Assembly (NCBI RefSeq): GCF_003635025.1
Contig: NZ_RBXX01000001.1
Span: 1 to 64,000, forward strand
Direction of reading: 5' to 3'
Length of the DNA stretch: 64,000 nt
Origin: Saccharopolyspora antimicrobica
Lineage (GTDB): Bacteria; Actinomycetota; Actinomycetes; Mycobacteriales; Pseudonocardiaceae
In this document: piece after piece, positions 34,976-43,892 of the stretch
Position numbering within the stretch: position 1 is the first letter of the stretch
How the letters are laid out: the number at the start of each line of letters is the position of its first letter
The notes under the pieces: model-generated
Database searches by the model: none
Seen by the model: only the letters and a program-made list of their open reading frames with translations
What the model was told of the DNA's origin: nothing
Program-made: the position numbers and the translations under genes

Positions 34976-35012
34976 TTGACCGTTCGAAAAGACTATTGAC
35001 CGGTCAAAAGAC
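34976..35012. promoter_or_regulatory. putative GntR operator (direct repeats with a palindrome)
   Basis: TTGACCGTTCGAAAAGAC (34976-34993) and TTGACCGGTCAAAAGAC (34996-35012) are near-identical direct repeats 20 bases apart, and the second contains the perfect palindrome TTGACCGGTCAA. A further inverted pair, TGTACGGCCA near 34885 and TGGCCGTACA near 34952, flanks the region. The site lies just upstream of the GntR start and within the divergent CaiB promoter region. Confidence 0.6.
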
Positions 35013-35032
35013 GGCAAGCTAGATTCCACCTC

Positions 35033-35755
35033 GTGGCAACCCCGGCGTACCTGCGCATCCGCACCGAACTGGAGCAGCGGATCCGCTCCGGTGCGCTGCC
35101 GCCCGGCAGCCGGCTGCCCACCGAGGCCGAGCTGCAGCAGCAGCACTCGGTCAGTCGCGCGACCGCGCAACGAGCGCTGACCGAGCTGGCGCAGGCCGGG
35201 CTGGTGGAGCGCCACCGGCGGCGCGGCACCTTCGTCGCCGAAGGCGCGCGGCAGGAGAACCTGCTGCGCGTGGTGAACCCGACGTTGCAGGGCCCGGAGA
35301 TCCCGGGCAGGCACGCGGTGGACTCCGCGGCGGTGATCCCGGCGCGCGATGCCGACGTCGAACTCCCCGGCGTGCCCGGCGACACGCCGGTCAACCAGCT
35401 GCGGCGGCTGAAGTTCGACGTGGACGACAATCCGATCGCCGTCGAGCTCTCCGCCGTTCCGTTCTCGCTGGCACCACGAATGCTGGACGAGGACCTGGCA
35501 CACCTGACCGTGCACGACTACTTCGCCCGAACCGGCGTACCCGCGGCCAAGTCCCGGGTCTACATCGACCCCGTCCTGCTCGACCAGGCGACCGCGACCC
35601 GGTTGCGGATGTCCCCGGGCGGTGCGGTGATCCGGCTCCGCCGGCTGACCTGGCTCACCGACGGCAAGCTCGCCGAAGCCATGTGGCACATCATCCGGCC
35701 GGACCTGGTCGAGTTCTTCATCGAGCAGTCCGTTCTGTCCACACCGGACTCCTGA
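35033..35755 (+). CDS. GntR-family regulator (HutC/UTRA type)
   Basis: The 240-residue protein has a GntR winged HTH at 1-70 (LEQRIRSGALPPGSRLPTEA, VSRATAQRALTELAQAGLVE, RRGTFVAEG) and a C-terminal UTRA ligand domain (PVNQLRRLKFDVDDNPIAVE, PGGAVIRLRRLTWLTDGKLA). The start is GTG 35033 with no clear Shine-Dalgarno, perhaps leaderless. It precedes the oxidase-symporter-oxidase operon on the same strand and is divergent from the CoA-transferase, either of which could be its target. Confidence 0.9.
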   Translation: MATPAYLRIRTELEQRIRSGALPPGSRLPTEAELQQQHSVSRATAQRALTELAQAGLVERHRRRGTFVAEGARQENLLRVVNPTLQGPEIPGRHAVDSAAVIPARDADVELPGVPGDTPVNQLRRLKFDVDDNPIAVELSAVPFSLAPRMLDEDLAHLTVHDYFARTGVPAAKSRVYIDPVLLDQATATRLRMSPGGAVIRLRRLTWLTDGKLAEAMWHIIRPDLVEFFIEQSVLSTPDS

Positions 35756-35860
35756 TCCTCCGGTACCGGGTTCCCGCCGGGAACCGGTGCAGCTCTCCAC
35801 ACCACCAGTCCTCCCACGACTGCGCCCTCTTCCGCGTTTCTCCGCACTCCTGGAGCGACC

Positions 35861-36997
35861 ATGAGCCAACCTCGCGTCGCAGTGATCGGCACCGGCGTGA
35901 TCGGCGCCATGACGACCTGGCAGCTCGTCCGGCGCGGAGCCGACGTGCTCGCCTTCGACACCTACTCCCCCGGCCACGACCGCGGTGCCTCCGCCGGGGA
36001 ATCGCGCATCTTCCGCACCGCCTACAAGGAGGGCTCCGACTACGTCCCGCTGCTGCAGCGCGCCGGCCGGTTGTGGCGCGAGCTGGAACGGGCCGCGAGC
36101 GCCGAGCTGCTGACGATGTGCGGCGGCCTGACCATCGGCCCCGCCGACCATCCCGACATCCGGGCGGTGCGGCGGTGCGCGGAGGAGCACGGCCTCGACC
36201 ACGAGGTCTTCGACGCCGAACTCGCCCGCAAGCGGTTCCCCCAGCACCGGATCGACGACGACGAAGTCATGGTGCTCGACCCGGCCGCGGGCGTGCTGCG
36301 CCCCGAGCCCGCGGTGCAGGCCGCGTTGCGCATCGCAGCCGATGCGGGCGCGGAAGTCCTTGCCCACCACCGGATTTCCGAGGTCGCCGAGACCGCGAAC
36401 GGGTGGCGGATCACCAGCGGCGGCACCTATTTCGACGTCGACCACGTCGTGTTCGCGCCCGGCCCGTGGGCGCACGAGCTGGAACCGCTGCGCTCGCTGC
36501 CGGTCGAGGTCCGGCGGATCACCGCCTGCTGGTTCGCCGCGCGCGACACCGCCGCGCACCGGCCGGACCGGCTGCCGATCGCGATCCGCCGCCACCGGGA
36601 GGCCGGGTTCTCCTGCTTCCCGCTGCTGGACGGCGTTTCGGTCAAGATCGTCCCGCACCACCTGGGCTGGCCCACCCTGGCCAGCCCGGACGACCTGCCG
36701 CGCAGCGCCGAGCCCGAGTTCGCCCGCGCGGCCGCGGCCGCCGCGGAACGGCTGCTGCCCGGCGTCACTCCGCACCCGGTGCGCATCGGCACCTTCGCCG
36801 AGGGCTTCACCCCGGACGAGCACGCCCTGCTGGGTCCGCTGCCCGGGCACCGCAACGCCACGGTCATGACCGGGTTCTCCGGCCACGGCTTCAAGCTCGC
36901 CCCGGTGTTCGGCGAGATCGGCGCCGACCTCGCGCTGAACGGCAGCACCGAGCACGACATCACCCAGCTGGACCCCGACCGCTTCGCGCGCGCGTGA
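35861..36997 (+). CDS. FAD-dependent oxidase of the monomeric sarcosine/N-methyltryptophan oxidase family
   Basis: The 378-residue flavoprotein has the dinucleotide motif VIGTGVIGAMTTWQL, the family signature GASAGESRIFRTAY (basic residue next to the flavin), and FSGHGFKLAPVFGE near the C-terminus. The family oxidises N-methyl amino acids or other secondary amines to imines, releasing hydrogen peroxide, with FAD usually covalently bound to a cysteine. Here CFP (FSCFPLL) is in the expected area. It forms an operon with the symporter 16 bases downstream. The substrate is probably an N-methylated or cyclic amino acid. Confidence 0.88.
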   Translation: MSQPRVAVIGTGVIGAMTTWQLVRRGADVLAFDTYSPGHDRGASAGESRIFRTAYKEGSDYVPLLQRAGRLWRELERAASAELLTMCGGLTIGPADHPDIRAVRRCAEEHGLDHEVFDAELARKRFPQHRIDDDEVMVLDPAAGVLRPEPAVQAALRIAADAGAEVLAHHRISEVAETANGWRITSGGTYFDVDHVVFAPGPWAHELEPLRSLPVEVRRITACWFAARDTAAHRPDRLPIAIRRHREAGFSCFPLLDGVSVKIVPHHLGWPTLASPDDLPRSAEPEFARAAAAAAERLLPGVTPHPVRIGTFAEGFTPDEHALLGPLPGHRNATVMTGFSGHGFKLAPVFGEIGADLALNGSTEHDITQLDPDRFARA

Positions 36998-37013
36998 CCA
37001 CCGGAGGTCGACC

Positions 37014-38456
37014 ATGCCCACAGGATCCACCGGACAGATCATCGGGATCGTCGTCGCCAGCCTGCTGGTGATCGGCTTCGGCATCGCCATGTCCGTCTAC
37101 TTCGGACGGAAGGCGAAGAACTCGCAGGACTGGCTGTCGGCGGGCGAATCGCTGCCGCTGATCGTCGTCATCATCACCCAGTTCGCCACCGCCACCGGCG
37201 GCGGCGTGCTGATCGCGCACGTCGGCATCGGCTACCGCTCCGGCTGGTCGGTGTTCATCTACGAGGGCTGCGTGCTGATCGGCTTCCTCGTGCTGATGCT
37301 GATCGCGAAATGGCTCCGGCAGCAGCGCTTCACCACCGTGCCGGACATCATCACCAGGCTCTTCGGGCAGCACAAGCTGGTCACCGCGATCGCCGCGCTG
37401 GCCGCCCTGGTGGTGCCCTTCGGCTGGCTGGCCACCCAGTTCGTCGCCTTCGCGCAGCTCTTCGGCCAGCTCACCGGCGTCTCCCCGACCGCGCTGATCC
37501 TGCTGATCATGGTGGCGTCACTGCTGTTCGTGCTGCCGGGCGGGCTGACCTCGGTGGCCTGGACCGACTTCGTGTTCGGCATCTTCATGATCGCGATGTC
37601 GCTGGGCGTGGCGGCCTACGCCGTGCACCTGGCCGGCGGCTGGGGGCACATCACCGCGACGGTGCCGCAGCGGCTGTGGGGCTGGGAGGGCTTCACCGCC
37701 GTCGGCTGGGAGCAGATCTGGCTGTGGGTCGCGGCGATCCTGCCGGGCACGCTCACCAACCAGCTCTACTACCAGCGGGTCTTCGCCACCAAGAAGGTCT
37801 CCGACGCGCGCCGCGGGCTCGGCCTGTCCGGCCTGACCATGCTCATCGGCGGCATCTACGCCGGGTGCATCGGGCTGGCGGTGCACTCGATGAACCCGGG
37901 CCTGGCCAACGAGGAGGACGCGGCCGGCTGGCTGCTGACCCAGCTGCCGACCTGGCTGGTGGTCGTCTTCGGCGCGTTCCTGGTCTCGACGATCGTGTCC
38001 ACCACCGGCGCCGCGCTGCAGTCCGTGGTCGCCAACCTGACCCGCGACGTGTACCAGAACATCGTCGGCAGGCAGCAGAGCGAGCGGCAGGCGGTGTCGC
38101 TGTCCCGGCTGATCACGGTCGGCGTGTCGATCCTGGCCGCGGTGCTGGCGATCCTGTTCCCGAAGGCGCTGACCTGGCTGGTCGCCACCTACGCCTACTC
38201 GGCGGCCGCGCTGGCCGCACCCATCTTCCTCGGCTACGCGCTGCACAAGCGCCGCCGGCTCACTCCGCTCGCCGCGATCGCCAGCATGCTCACCGGCATC
38301 ATCGGGTGCGCGGTGGCGCAGGTGCTCGACACCACCGTTCCGTACGCGGTGTACGGCATCGGCGCGTCGACCGCGGTGCTGCTGGCGATCGCGTTCGCCA
38401 CGCCGGGGAAGCCCAGTGCAGATGTCCGCAGCGAACCAGTGAGGGAAGAAGCATGA
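37014..38456 (+). CDS. sodium:solute symporter (SSS family)
   Basis: The 480-residue protein has about 13 hydrophobic segments. It has SSS landmarks: FGRKAKNSQDWLSAGESLPL, the first unwound helix TQFATATGGGVLIA, ALAALVVPFGWLATQF, the TM5-TM6 region LTSVAWTDFVFGIFMI, and VSTIVSTTGAALQSV near the second sodium site. It imports an organic solute with sodium. It starts at ATG after GGAGG and overlaps the following oxidase gene by four bases, so it most likely brings in the substrate of the two flanking FAD oxidases. Confidence 0.92.
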   Translation: MPTGSTGQIIGIVVASLLVIGFGIAMSVYFGRKAKNSQDWLSAGESLPLIVVIITQFATATGGGVLIAHVGIGYRSGWSVFIYEGCVLIGFLVLMLIAKWLRQQRFTTVPDIITRLFGQHKLVTAIAALAALVVPFGWLATQFVAFAQLFGQLTGVSPTALILLIMVASLLFVLPGGLTSVAWTDFVFGIFMIAMSLGVAAYAVHLAGGWGHITATVPQRLWGWEGFTAVGWEQIWLWVAAILPGTLTNQLYYQRVFATKKVSDARRGLGLSGLTMLIGGIYAGCIGLAVHSMNPGLANEEDAAGWLLTQLPTWLVVVFGAFLVSTIVSTTGAALQSVVANLTRDVYQNIVGRQQSERQAVSLSRLITVGVSILAAVLAILFPKALTWLVATYAYSAAALAAPIFLGYALHKRRRLTPLAAIASMLTGIIGCAVAQVLDTTVPYAVYGIGASTAVLLAIAFATPGKPSADVRSEPVREEA

Positions 38457-39610
38457 AGATCGCCGTGATCGGTCTCGGCGTGCTGGGGGCTGGTGCCGCC
38501 CGCGCGCTGGCACTCGCCGGCGCCGAGGTGACCGTCTTCGAACGAACCGCACCGCTGGCCGGCACCTCGGGCACGTCGTTCGCCTGGACCAACTCGCACA
38601 GCAAGAACCCGCGCTCCTACCACGACCTCAACGTCGCGGGCATGGCCGAGCACGCCGAACTGGCGAAATCCGGTGCGGACTGGTTGGTGCGCAACGGGAA
38701 TCTCGAGTGGGCGCAGGACCCGGCGGGGGCCGAGCGGCTGGCCGCGTCGGTCGCGGAGCTGACCGGGCGCGACTACCCGGTGGAGTGGATCACCCCGGAC
38801 CGGGCCCGCGAGCTCGTGCCCGACCTGCGGGTGCCGGGCGAGGTCCGGGACATCGCCTTCTACCCCACCGAAGGACATGTCTTCCCGGCTCTGCTGGTGG
38901 CCCGGCTGTGGGGCGAGGCGCGCGAGCACGGCGCGGAGCTCCGCTGCCCCGCCGAAGTGCTCGGAGTGTCCGAAGTGGATGGACGCGCCCGTGTCGAACT
39001 GGCCGGCGGTGCAGCAGATTTCGACGCGGTGGTGGTCGCCACGGGCCGCTGGACCGAAACCCTGACCGCGGCGGCCGGGTACCGCGTCCCGATGGCGGAC
39101 CCGGACGCGGCGGGCTCGGCGACGGTCGGCCTGCTCGGCTACACGCGCCCGCTGGCCACCCGTCTGGACCGGGTCCTGACCACGCCGGACCTCAACGTCC
39201 GCCCGGACGGCGCGGGCCGCCTCATCGTGCAGGGCCTGGACCTCGACGCCCACGCGGACCCGGCGAACCCGCCGTCGCCCGGCGGCGACCACGCACGAAC
39301 CCTGTGCAGCCGCCTGAACGACCTGCTCGCGGGCACCGAGGGCGCGAGCCTGGAATCGCTCCGGGTCGGTCAGCGCGCGATTCCCGCCGACGGCCTCACC
39401 GTCGCCGGATTCCTGGGCGACAGCGGCAGGATCTACACCCTCGCCACCCACAGCGGCATCACCCTCGGCCCGCTCCTGGGCCGCCTCGCAGCGCAGGAAG
39501 TCCTCACCGGCACCCCGGCGGACGCCCTGGCCGACTTCCGCCCCCAGCGCCTGATCGGCCAGTCCGGCCTGCCACCGCTGAAACCGGCCCGCTTCGCAGG
39601 CCAGCAGTGA
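38453..39610 (+). CDS. FAD-dependent amino-acid/amine oxidoreductase (DadA-like)
   Basis: The 385-residue protein has an N-terminal FAD motif (IAVIGLGVLGAGAARALALA, then FERTAPLAGTSGTSFAWTN) and the DAO fold with a C-terminal LATHSGITLGPLLGRL. Members oxidise D-amino acids, glycine or secondary amines. It is coupled to the symporter by ATGA overlap. Having two different FAD oxidases around one symporter suggests stepwise oxidation, for example N-demethylation then deamination; this is inference. Confidence 0.88.
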   Translation: MKIAVIGLGVLGAGAARALALAGAEVTVFERTAPLAGTSGTSFAWTNSHSKNPRSYHDLNVAGMAEHAELAKSGADWLVRNGNLEWAQDPAGAERLAASVAELTGRDYPVEWITPDRARELVPDLRVPGEVRDIAFYPTEGHVFPALLVARLWGEAREHGAELRCPAEVLGVSEVDGRARVELAGGAADFDAVVVATGRWTETLTAAAGYRVPMADPDAAGSATVGLLGYTRPLATRLDRVLTTPDLNVRPDGAGRLIVQGLDLDAHADPANPPSPGGDHARTLCSRLNDLLAGTEGASLESLRVGQRAIPADGLTVAGFLGDSGRIYTLATHSGITLGPLLGRLAAQEVLTGTPADALADFRPQRLIGQSGLPPLKPARFAGQQ

Positions 39611-39740
39611 CCGCGCCGGGCGGCCGGGAAAACCGGTTTGATCGACCTGCGAGGCCATGACACGCTGCCAACGACCGTGGTCCGCCGGTGCGGGGTCATC
39701 TCGCACCGGCGGGCCCGCGACCTACCCACGGGAGCTGCTC

Positions 39741-40610
39741 TTGACCGTCGAGACAACACCGGTGATCGACGCCGCGCTGGCGAGGCGCCTGGTCGACGCG
39801 CAGTTCCCGCAGTGGGCCGGGCTGCCGCTGCGGCTGCTCGCCCCGGCCGGGTCGGATCACGTGATCTACCGGCTCGGCGAGGAGCTGTCCGTTCGGCTCC
39901 CCCGCCACGACGGCGCGATCGAGCAGGCGAGGAAGGAAGCCGAGTGGCTGCCCCGGCTCGCCCCGCACCTGCCGCTGGCCGTCCCCGAAGTGGTCGCGGT
40001 GGGCGAACCGGGCTTCGGCTATCCGTGGCCGTGGGCGGTGTCGCGCTGGCTGGACGGCGAGGTCGCGACCGCCGACACCCTGTCCGGCTCGCACGAGACC
40101 GCAGTCGCGCTGGCCGAGTTCCTGACCGCACTCCACCGGATCGACGCCGCAGCGGCCGAGCACCTCACCGGCGAGCCGCTGGCCGAACGGGACGCGGAGA
40201 CGCGATCCGCCATCGCGGAGGTTCGTGGCACGTTCGACGCCGCGGCGATGACCGAGCTGTGGGACACCGCCCTCGCCGCCCCGGGTTGGGGCCGCCCACT
40301 GGTCTGGTTCCACGGCGACTTCCACACCGGCAACCTGCTGACGACCAACGGCCGCCTCAGCGCGGTCATCGACTTCGGCGAGCTCGGCACCGGCGACCCG
40401 GCTTGCGATCTGACCATCGCCTTCACCCTCCTCTCGCCCGAGACGCGAGCCACCTTCCGCTCCGCGCTCGACGTGGACGACGACACCTGGACCCGCGGTC
40501 GCGGCTGGGCCCTGGCCACCGGCTTGAACGCCTACACGTCCTACGCCGCGACCAGCCCCCGCGTCGCGGCCCAGACCACTCGCCAGATGACCCAAGCCCT
40601 CCTCGGCTGA
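39741..40610 (+). CDS. aminoglycoside phosphotransferase (APH) family kinase
   Basis: The 289-residue protein starts at TTG 39741 (MTVETTPVIDAALARRL) after GGGAG; an ATG at 39657 in the same frame adds an unconvincing N-terminus. It has the nucleotide-binding beta-hairpin (SDHVIYRLGEELSVRLPRHD), the Brenner motif FHGDFHTGNLL with the catalytic Asp near 194, and the metal-binding IDFGELGTGDPACDL. Proteins of this kind phosphorylate small hydroxylated molecules. An antibiotic target is possible but cannot be inferred. Confidence 0.88.
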   Translation: MTVETTPVIDAALARRLVDAQFPQWAGLPLRLLAPAGSDHVIYRLGEELSVRLPRHDGAIEQARKEAEWLPRLAPHLPLAVPEVVAVGEPGFGYPWPWAVSRWLDGEVATADTLSGSHETAVALAEFLTALHRIDAAAAEHLTGEPLAERDAETRSAIAEVRGTFDAAAMTELWDTALAAPGWGRPLVWFHGDFHTGNLLTTNGRLSAVIDFGELGTGDPACDLTIAFTLLSPETRATFRSALDVDDDTWTRGRGWALATGLNAYTSYAATSPRVAAQTTRQMTQALLG

Positions 40611-40637
40611 ACCAAGCTGTGCGAGGGGCGGGCTCGA

Positions 40638-41324
40638 TCAGGTGAGGTGACGGCGGAGGAAGTCGAGGGTTCGCGGCCAGGCCGTGCGGGCCGAATCCTC
40701 GTGGTAGGAGGCCGGGTTCTGGTCGTTGAAGAAGGCGTGCCCCGCCGGGTAGAAGTAGATCTGCGGGCGGACCGGGGACTGCTGCTGGACCTTGTCCCGC
40801 AGCTCGCCGACCGCGTCCACGCTGATCGTGCGGTCGTACTCGCCGAAGTGGCACAGCATCGGCGCGGTGAGGCCGGAGAAGTCCGTCTCGGCCACCGACG
40901 GCAGGCCGTAGAACGGCACCACCGCGCCGACCCGCTCGCCCTGCTGCGCGCCCAGCACGATCGCGAACTTCCCGCCCATGCAGAACCCGACCACGCCGAC
41001 CGACGAACCGCTCACCTGCTCGTGCCCCAGCAGGAAGTCGACCGCACCGGCGAGGTCGCGGGCCGCGCGGTCGACCGGCAGCGCCTGCATCAGCCGCGCC
41101 GCTTCCTTCCCGTCGTGCGTGGTGCGCCCGCCGTAGAGGTCCGGGGCCAGCGCGACGAAGCCCTCCGCCGCCAGCCGGTCCACCACGTCCGCGACGTGGT
41201 CGGTCAGCCCCCACCACTCCTGGATCACCACCACGCCGGGGCCGCTGCCCGACGGCGTCGCCAGGTAGCCGTGCGCGGTGCGCCCGTTGCTGGGGAAGCT
41301 GACGTTCTGGTGCGGATTGGTCAC
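40638..41324 (-). CDS. dienelactone hydrolase family protein
   Basis: The 228-residue alpha/beta hydrolase has the DLH triad: nucleophile Cys115 in GFCMGGK, Asp164 (GEYDRTIS) and His196 (PAGHAFF), with Glu36 (IQEWWGL) that activates the Cys. Members hydrolyse dienelactone in chlorocatechol pathways or other lactones and esters. No catechol ortho-pathway genes are adjacent. Cytosolic. It is divergent from the DUF418 gene with a 219-base gap that holds only short GTGGATGCG-type direct repeats. Confidence 0.92.
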   Translation of the reverse strand: MTNPHQNVSFPSNGRTAHGYLATPSGSGPGVVVIQEWWGLTDHVADVVDRLAAEGFVALAPDLYGGRTTHDGKEAARLMQALPVDRAARDLAGAVDFLLGHEQVSGSSVGVVGFCMGGKFAIVLGAQQGERVGAVVPFYGLPSVAETDFSGLTAPMLCHFGEYDRTISVDAVGELRDKVQQQSPVRPQIYFYPAGHAFFNDQNPASYHEDSARTAWPRTLDFLRRHLT

Positions 41325-41543
41325 CGTGGCACTCCTCTGACCGGATCTCTGCCGACCGGCACATGGTCGCGCCGGGCCGGTCTGATCGCACGTGCGTCCC
41401 CCAGGTCAAGATCAACACCGTAGCCCGTCCGGATCAGCTCGCGCATCGACCAACTGGTGGATGCGGTGGATGCGGTGGTGGAGATCGCCGACCGACCGGT
41501 CCACCGATACCCGGCGGTCCCGCCTGCGAGCATCGTCGAAGCC

Positions 41544-42677
41544 ATGTCCTCGACCCTGACCGGCACGAGCCCGGTCCACCAGGAACGCTCCCTCGCCCCG
41601 GACCTCGCCCGCGGCGCGATGCTCGCGCTGATCGCGCTGGTCAACTCGGCGATCTACCTCTACGACCGCCCGTACGGCCTGAAGCAGCACATCGTCGAGC
41701 ACGGGCTGCTGGACCGCATCACCAGCACGCTGGTGACGGTTCTCGCCGACGGGCGCGCCTACCCGATGTTCGCCGCCCTGTTCGCCGCCGGCGCGGTGCA
41801 GGTGCTGCAGCGCTCCGGGCCCGGGGCCCTGCGCCGGAGGTGCTGGTGGATGCTGGCGTTCGGGCTGGTCCACGCGGTGCTGCTGTTCCCCGGTGATGTG
41901 CTGGGCCTCTACGCGGTGGTGGGCTTCGCGATCGCCGCGTCGACCCGGATCCGGGAGCGCACCCTGCTGATCGCCGCCGGGTGCTGGCTGGTGGTCGTGG
42001 CCGTGGTCCAGGGCGTCGTCAACGCGATGTCCCCGACCGGGGACCAGCGGTCCTACTTCTGGTCCTTCGCGGTCGATTCGCCGCTGGAGGCCCTCGCCCT
42101 CCGTCCGCTGGAATGGCTGATGATGCCGTTCGGGATGCTCGGCGTGCTGAGCGCGGCGCTCGTCGGCATCTGCATCGGGCGGCGCGGAATGCTGACGGAT
42201 CCGGCGCGGTACCGCGCTGTGCTGGTCCGGGTCGCGGTCGGTGGGCTCACCGTTGCGGTGCTCGGCGGGCTTCCGCTGGGCCTGGCCGTCGGCGGCTTCT
42301 GGACACCGGGGAGCCTCGCCGCCGCGTGGGCCGCTTCAGCCGCGCACGCGGTGACCGGCGTCGCCGGAGGTCTCGGCTACGCAGCGCTGATCGGCCTGCT
42401 GGCGCTGCGGCTCGGTGCACGGCGCGGCCCGGTGGTCCGGGCGATCAGCGCCTGCGGGCAGCGTTCGCTGAGCTGCTACCTGTTCCAGTCCGTGGTGTTC
42501 GCGACGCTGCTGCTGCCCTTCACACTGGGTCTGGGCGCGACGTTGGGTTCCGCCGAGGTCGCGCTGCTGGCGCTGGGCACCTGGCTGATCTCGGTGCTGC
42601 TGGCCGAAATCCTGCGGCGCGCGGGCAAACCCGGCCCGGCGGAGGTGTTGCTGCGCCGCCTGACCCGCCGCGGCTGA
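41544..42677 (+). CDS. DUF418-family membrane protein (YeiB-like)
   Basis: The 377-residue protein has about ten membrane segments. It has the DUF418 layout: APDLARGAMLALIALVNSAI near the start, then LYAVVGFAIAAS, and the C-terminal domain CGQRSLSCYLFQSVVFATLL. The family is related to acyltransferase-3 membrane proteins and has no settled function. ATG 41544. It is followed after 18 bases by a histidine kinase and its response regulator on the same strand, so the three may form an operon. Confidence 0.88.
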   Translation: MSSTLTGTSPVHQERSLAPDLARGAMLALIALVNSAIYLYDRPYGLKQHIVEHGLLDRITSTLVTVLADGRAYPMFAALFAAGAVQVLQRSGPGALRRRCWWMLAFGLVHAVLLFPGDVLGLYAVVGFAIAASTRIRERTLLIAAGCWLVVVAVVQGVVNAMSPTGDQRSYFWSFAVDSPLEALALRPLEWLMMPFGMLGVLSAALVGICIGRRGMLTDPARYRAVLVRVAVGGLTVAVLGGLPLGLAVGGFWTPGSLAAAWAASAAHAVTGVAGGLGYAALIGLLALRLGARRGPVVRAISACGQRSLSCYLFQSVVFATLLLPFTLGLGATLGSAEVALLALGTWLISVLLAEILRRAGKPGPAEVLLRRLTRRG

Positions 42678-42695
42678 CCTGCCAGACTGAGCAGC

Positions 42696-43892
42696 GTGAC
42701 ATCGGTGGAGGAGCAGCAGTACATCCAGCGGGAGCAGCGCTGGAACAAGGTGTGGGCGCTCGCACCGTACGGACTGCTCGGGCCGGCCGCAGCTGTGTCG
42801 CTGTTCGACGCGTCGGGCTGGCAGCACCACCTGATCACGCTGGCCATCGCGGCCGGGCTCGGGGTGTGGCACTGGTGGTTCGTGGTGGCGCACCCGCAGT
42901 GGTGCGAGCGCAGGACCTGGCTGATGGCCCTGTACTTCACCGGGTTGCTGGCGACGACTGTGCTCCTGGTGGGGCGCAGCAGCGCTTTCCAGCTCTTCGT
43001 CCCGGCCTGCTACGTGCTCGCGTTCGTCACGCTGCCCGGCTGGTCGGCCTACATCGGTGTGGCGGCCACCAGCGGGATCTGGCTGATGGCACCGGGTACG
43101 GACGTGCCGGTGACGCTGGGCAACCTCGCGACCGCCACGCCGCTGGCCGCGCTGATCGGCTGGACGATCCGGGTGATGGAGCGCGAAGCGATCCGGCGGC
43201 GCGAGGCCAACAGCAGGCTGGTCGCGATGGCCGCCGAGAACGCACGGCTGCACCAGGTGCTGGTCGAGCGGGCGAAAGCCGCTGGGACGGCCGAAGAACG
43301 CGCCCGGATGGCCCGCGAGATCCACGACACCGTGGCGCAGGGGCTGACCGGCATCGTCACCCAGCTCGAAGCCGCCGAGGAGCTATCCCCCGCCGATCCG
43401 GTCCGCGAGCGGCTCGGCAAGGCCCGGCAGCTCGCGCGCACCAGCCTGGTCGAGGTCCGCCGCTCGATCGAAGCCCTGCGCCCGGGCCCGCTGGAGAACG
43501 CCCGGCTCGCCGAAGCGGTCGCGCACGCCGCGGCGTCGTGGCGCGAACAGCACGGCGTGCCAACGGAGTTCACCGTGACCGGCACGCCGCACCCGGCGCC
43601 GGCGGAGGCCGAGGTCGCGGTGCTGCGCGCGGCTCAAGAAGCGCTGTCCAACATCAGCAGGCACGCGCGGGCCGGGCGCGTCGACGTTACGCTGTCCTAC
43701 ATGGACGGTCTGGTCGTGCTGGACGTGCGCGACGACGGGGCCGGTTTCGACGTCGAGGCCGCTTCCGGGTTCGGGCTGACCGCGTTGCGCGAGCGGGTGG
43801 GCCGGCTCGCCGGTTCCGTGGAGATCGAGTCGGCGCCGGGCGCGGGTACCGCGCTCAGCATCGCAATCCCGGTGGGAGAGGTGGCCGGATGA
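42696..43892 (+). CDS. two-component sensor histidine kinase (NarL-family partner)
   Basis: The 398-residue protein has about five membrane segments in the first 160 residues, a HisKA_3 dimerisation domain with the phospho-acceptor His210 (MAREIHDTVAQGLTGI), and an HATPase_c domain (AAQEALSNISRHARAGRVDV, DVRDDGAGFDVEA, GLTALRERVGRLAG). It senses an unknown membrane or extracellular signal. The start is GTG 42696. The stop overlaps the regulator start (ATGA), confirming the pair. Confidence 0.95.
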   Translation: MTSVEEQQYIQREQRWNKVWALAPYGLLGPAAAVSLFDASGWQHHLITLAIAAGLGVWHWWFVVAHPQWCERRTWLMALYFTGLLATTVLLVGRSSAFQLFVPACYVLAFVTLPGWSAYIGVAATSGIWLMAPGTDVPVTLGNLATATPLAALIGWTIRVMEREAIRRREANSRLVAMAAENARLHQVLVERAKAAGTAEERARMAREIHDTVAQGLTGIVTQLEAAEELSPADPVRERLGKARQLARTSLVEVRRSIEALRPGPLENARLAEAVAHAAASWREQHGVPTEFTVTGTPHPAPAEAEVAVLRAAQEALSNISRHARAGRVDVTLSYMDGLVVLDVRDDGAGFDVEAASGFGLTALRERVGRLAGSVEIESAPGAGTALSIAIPVGEVAG

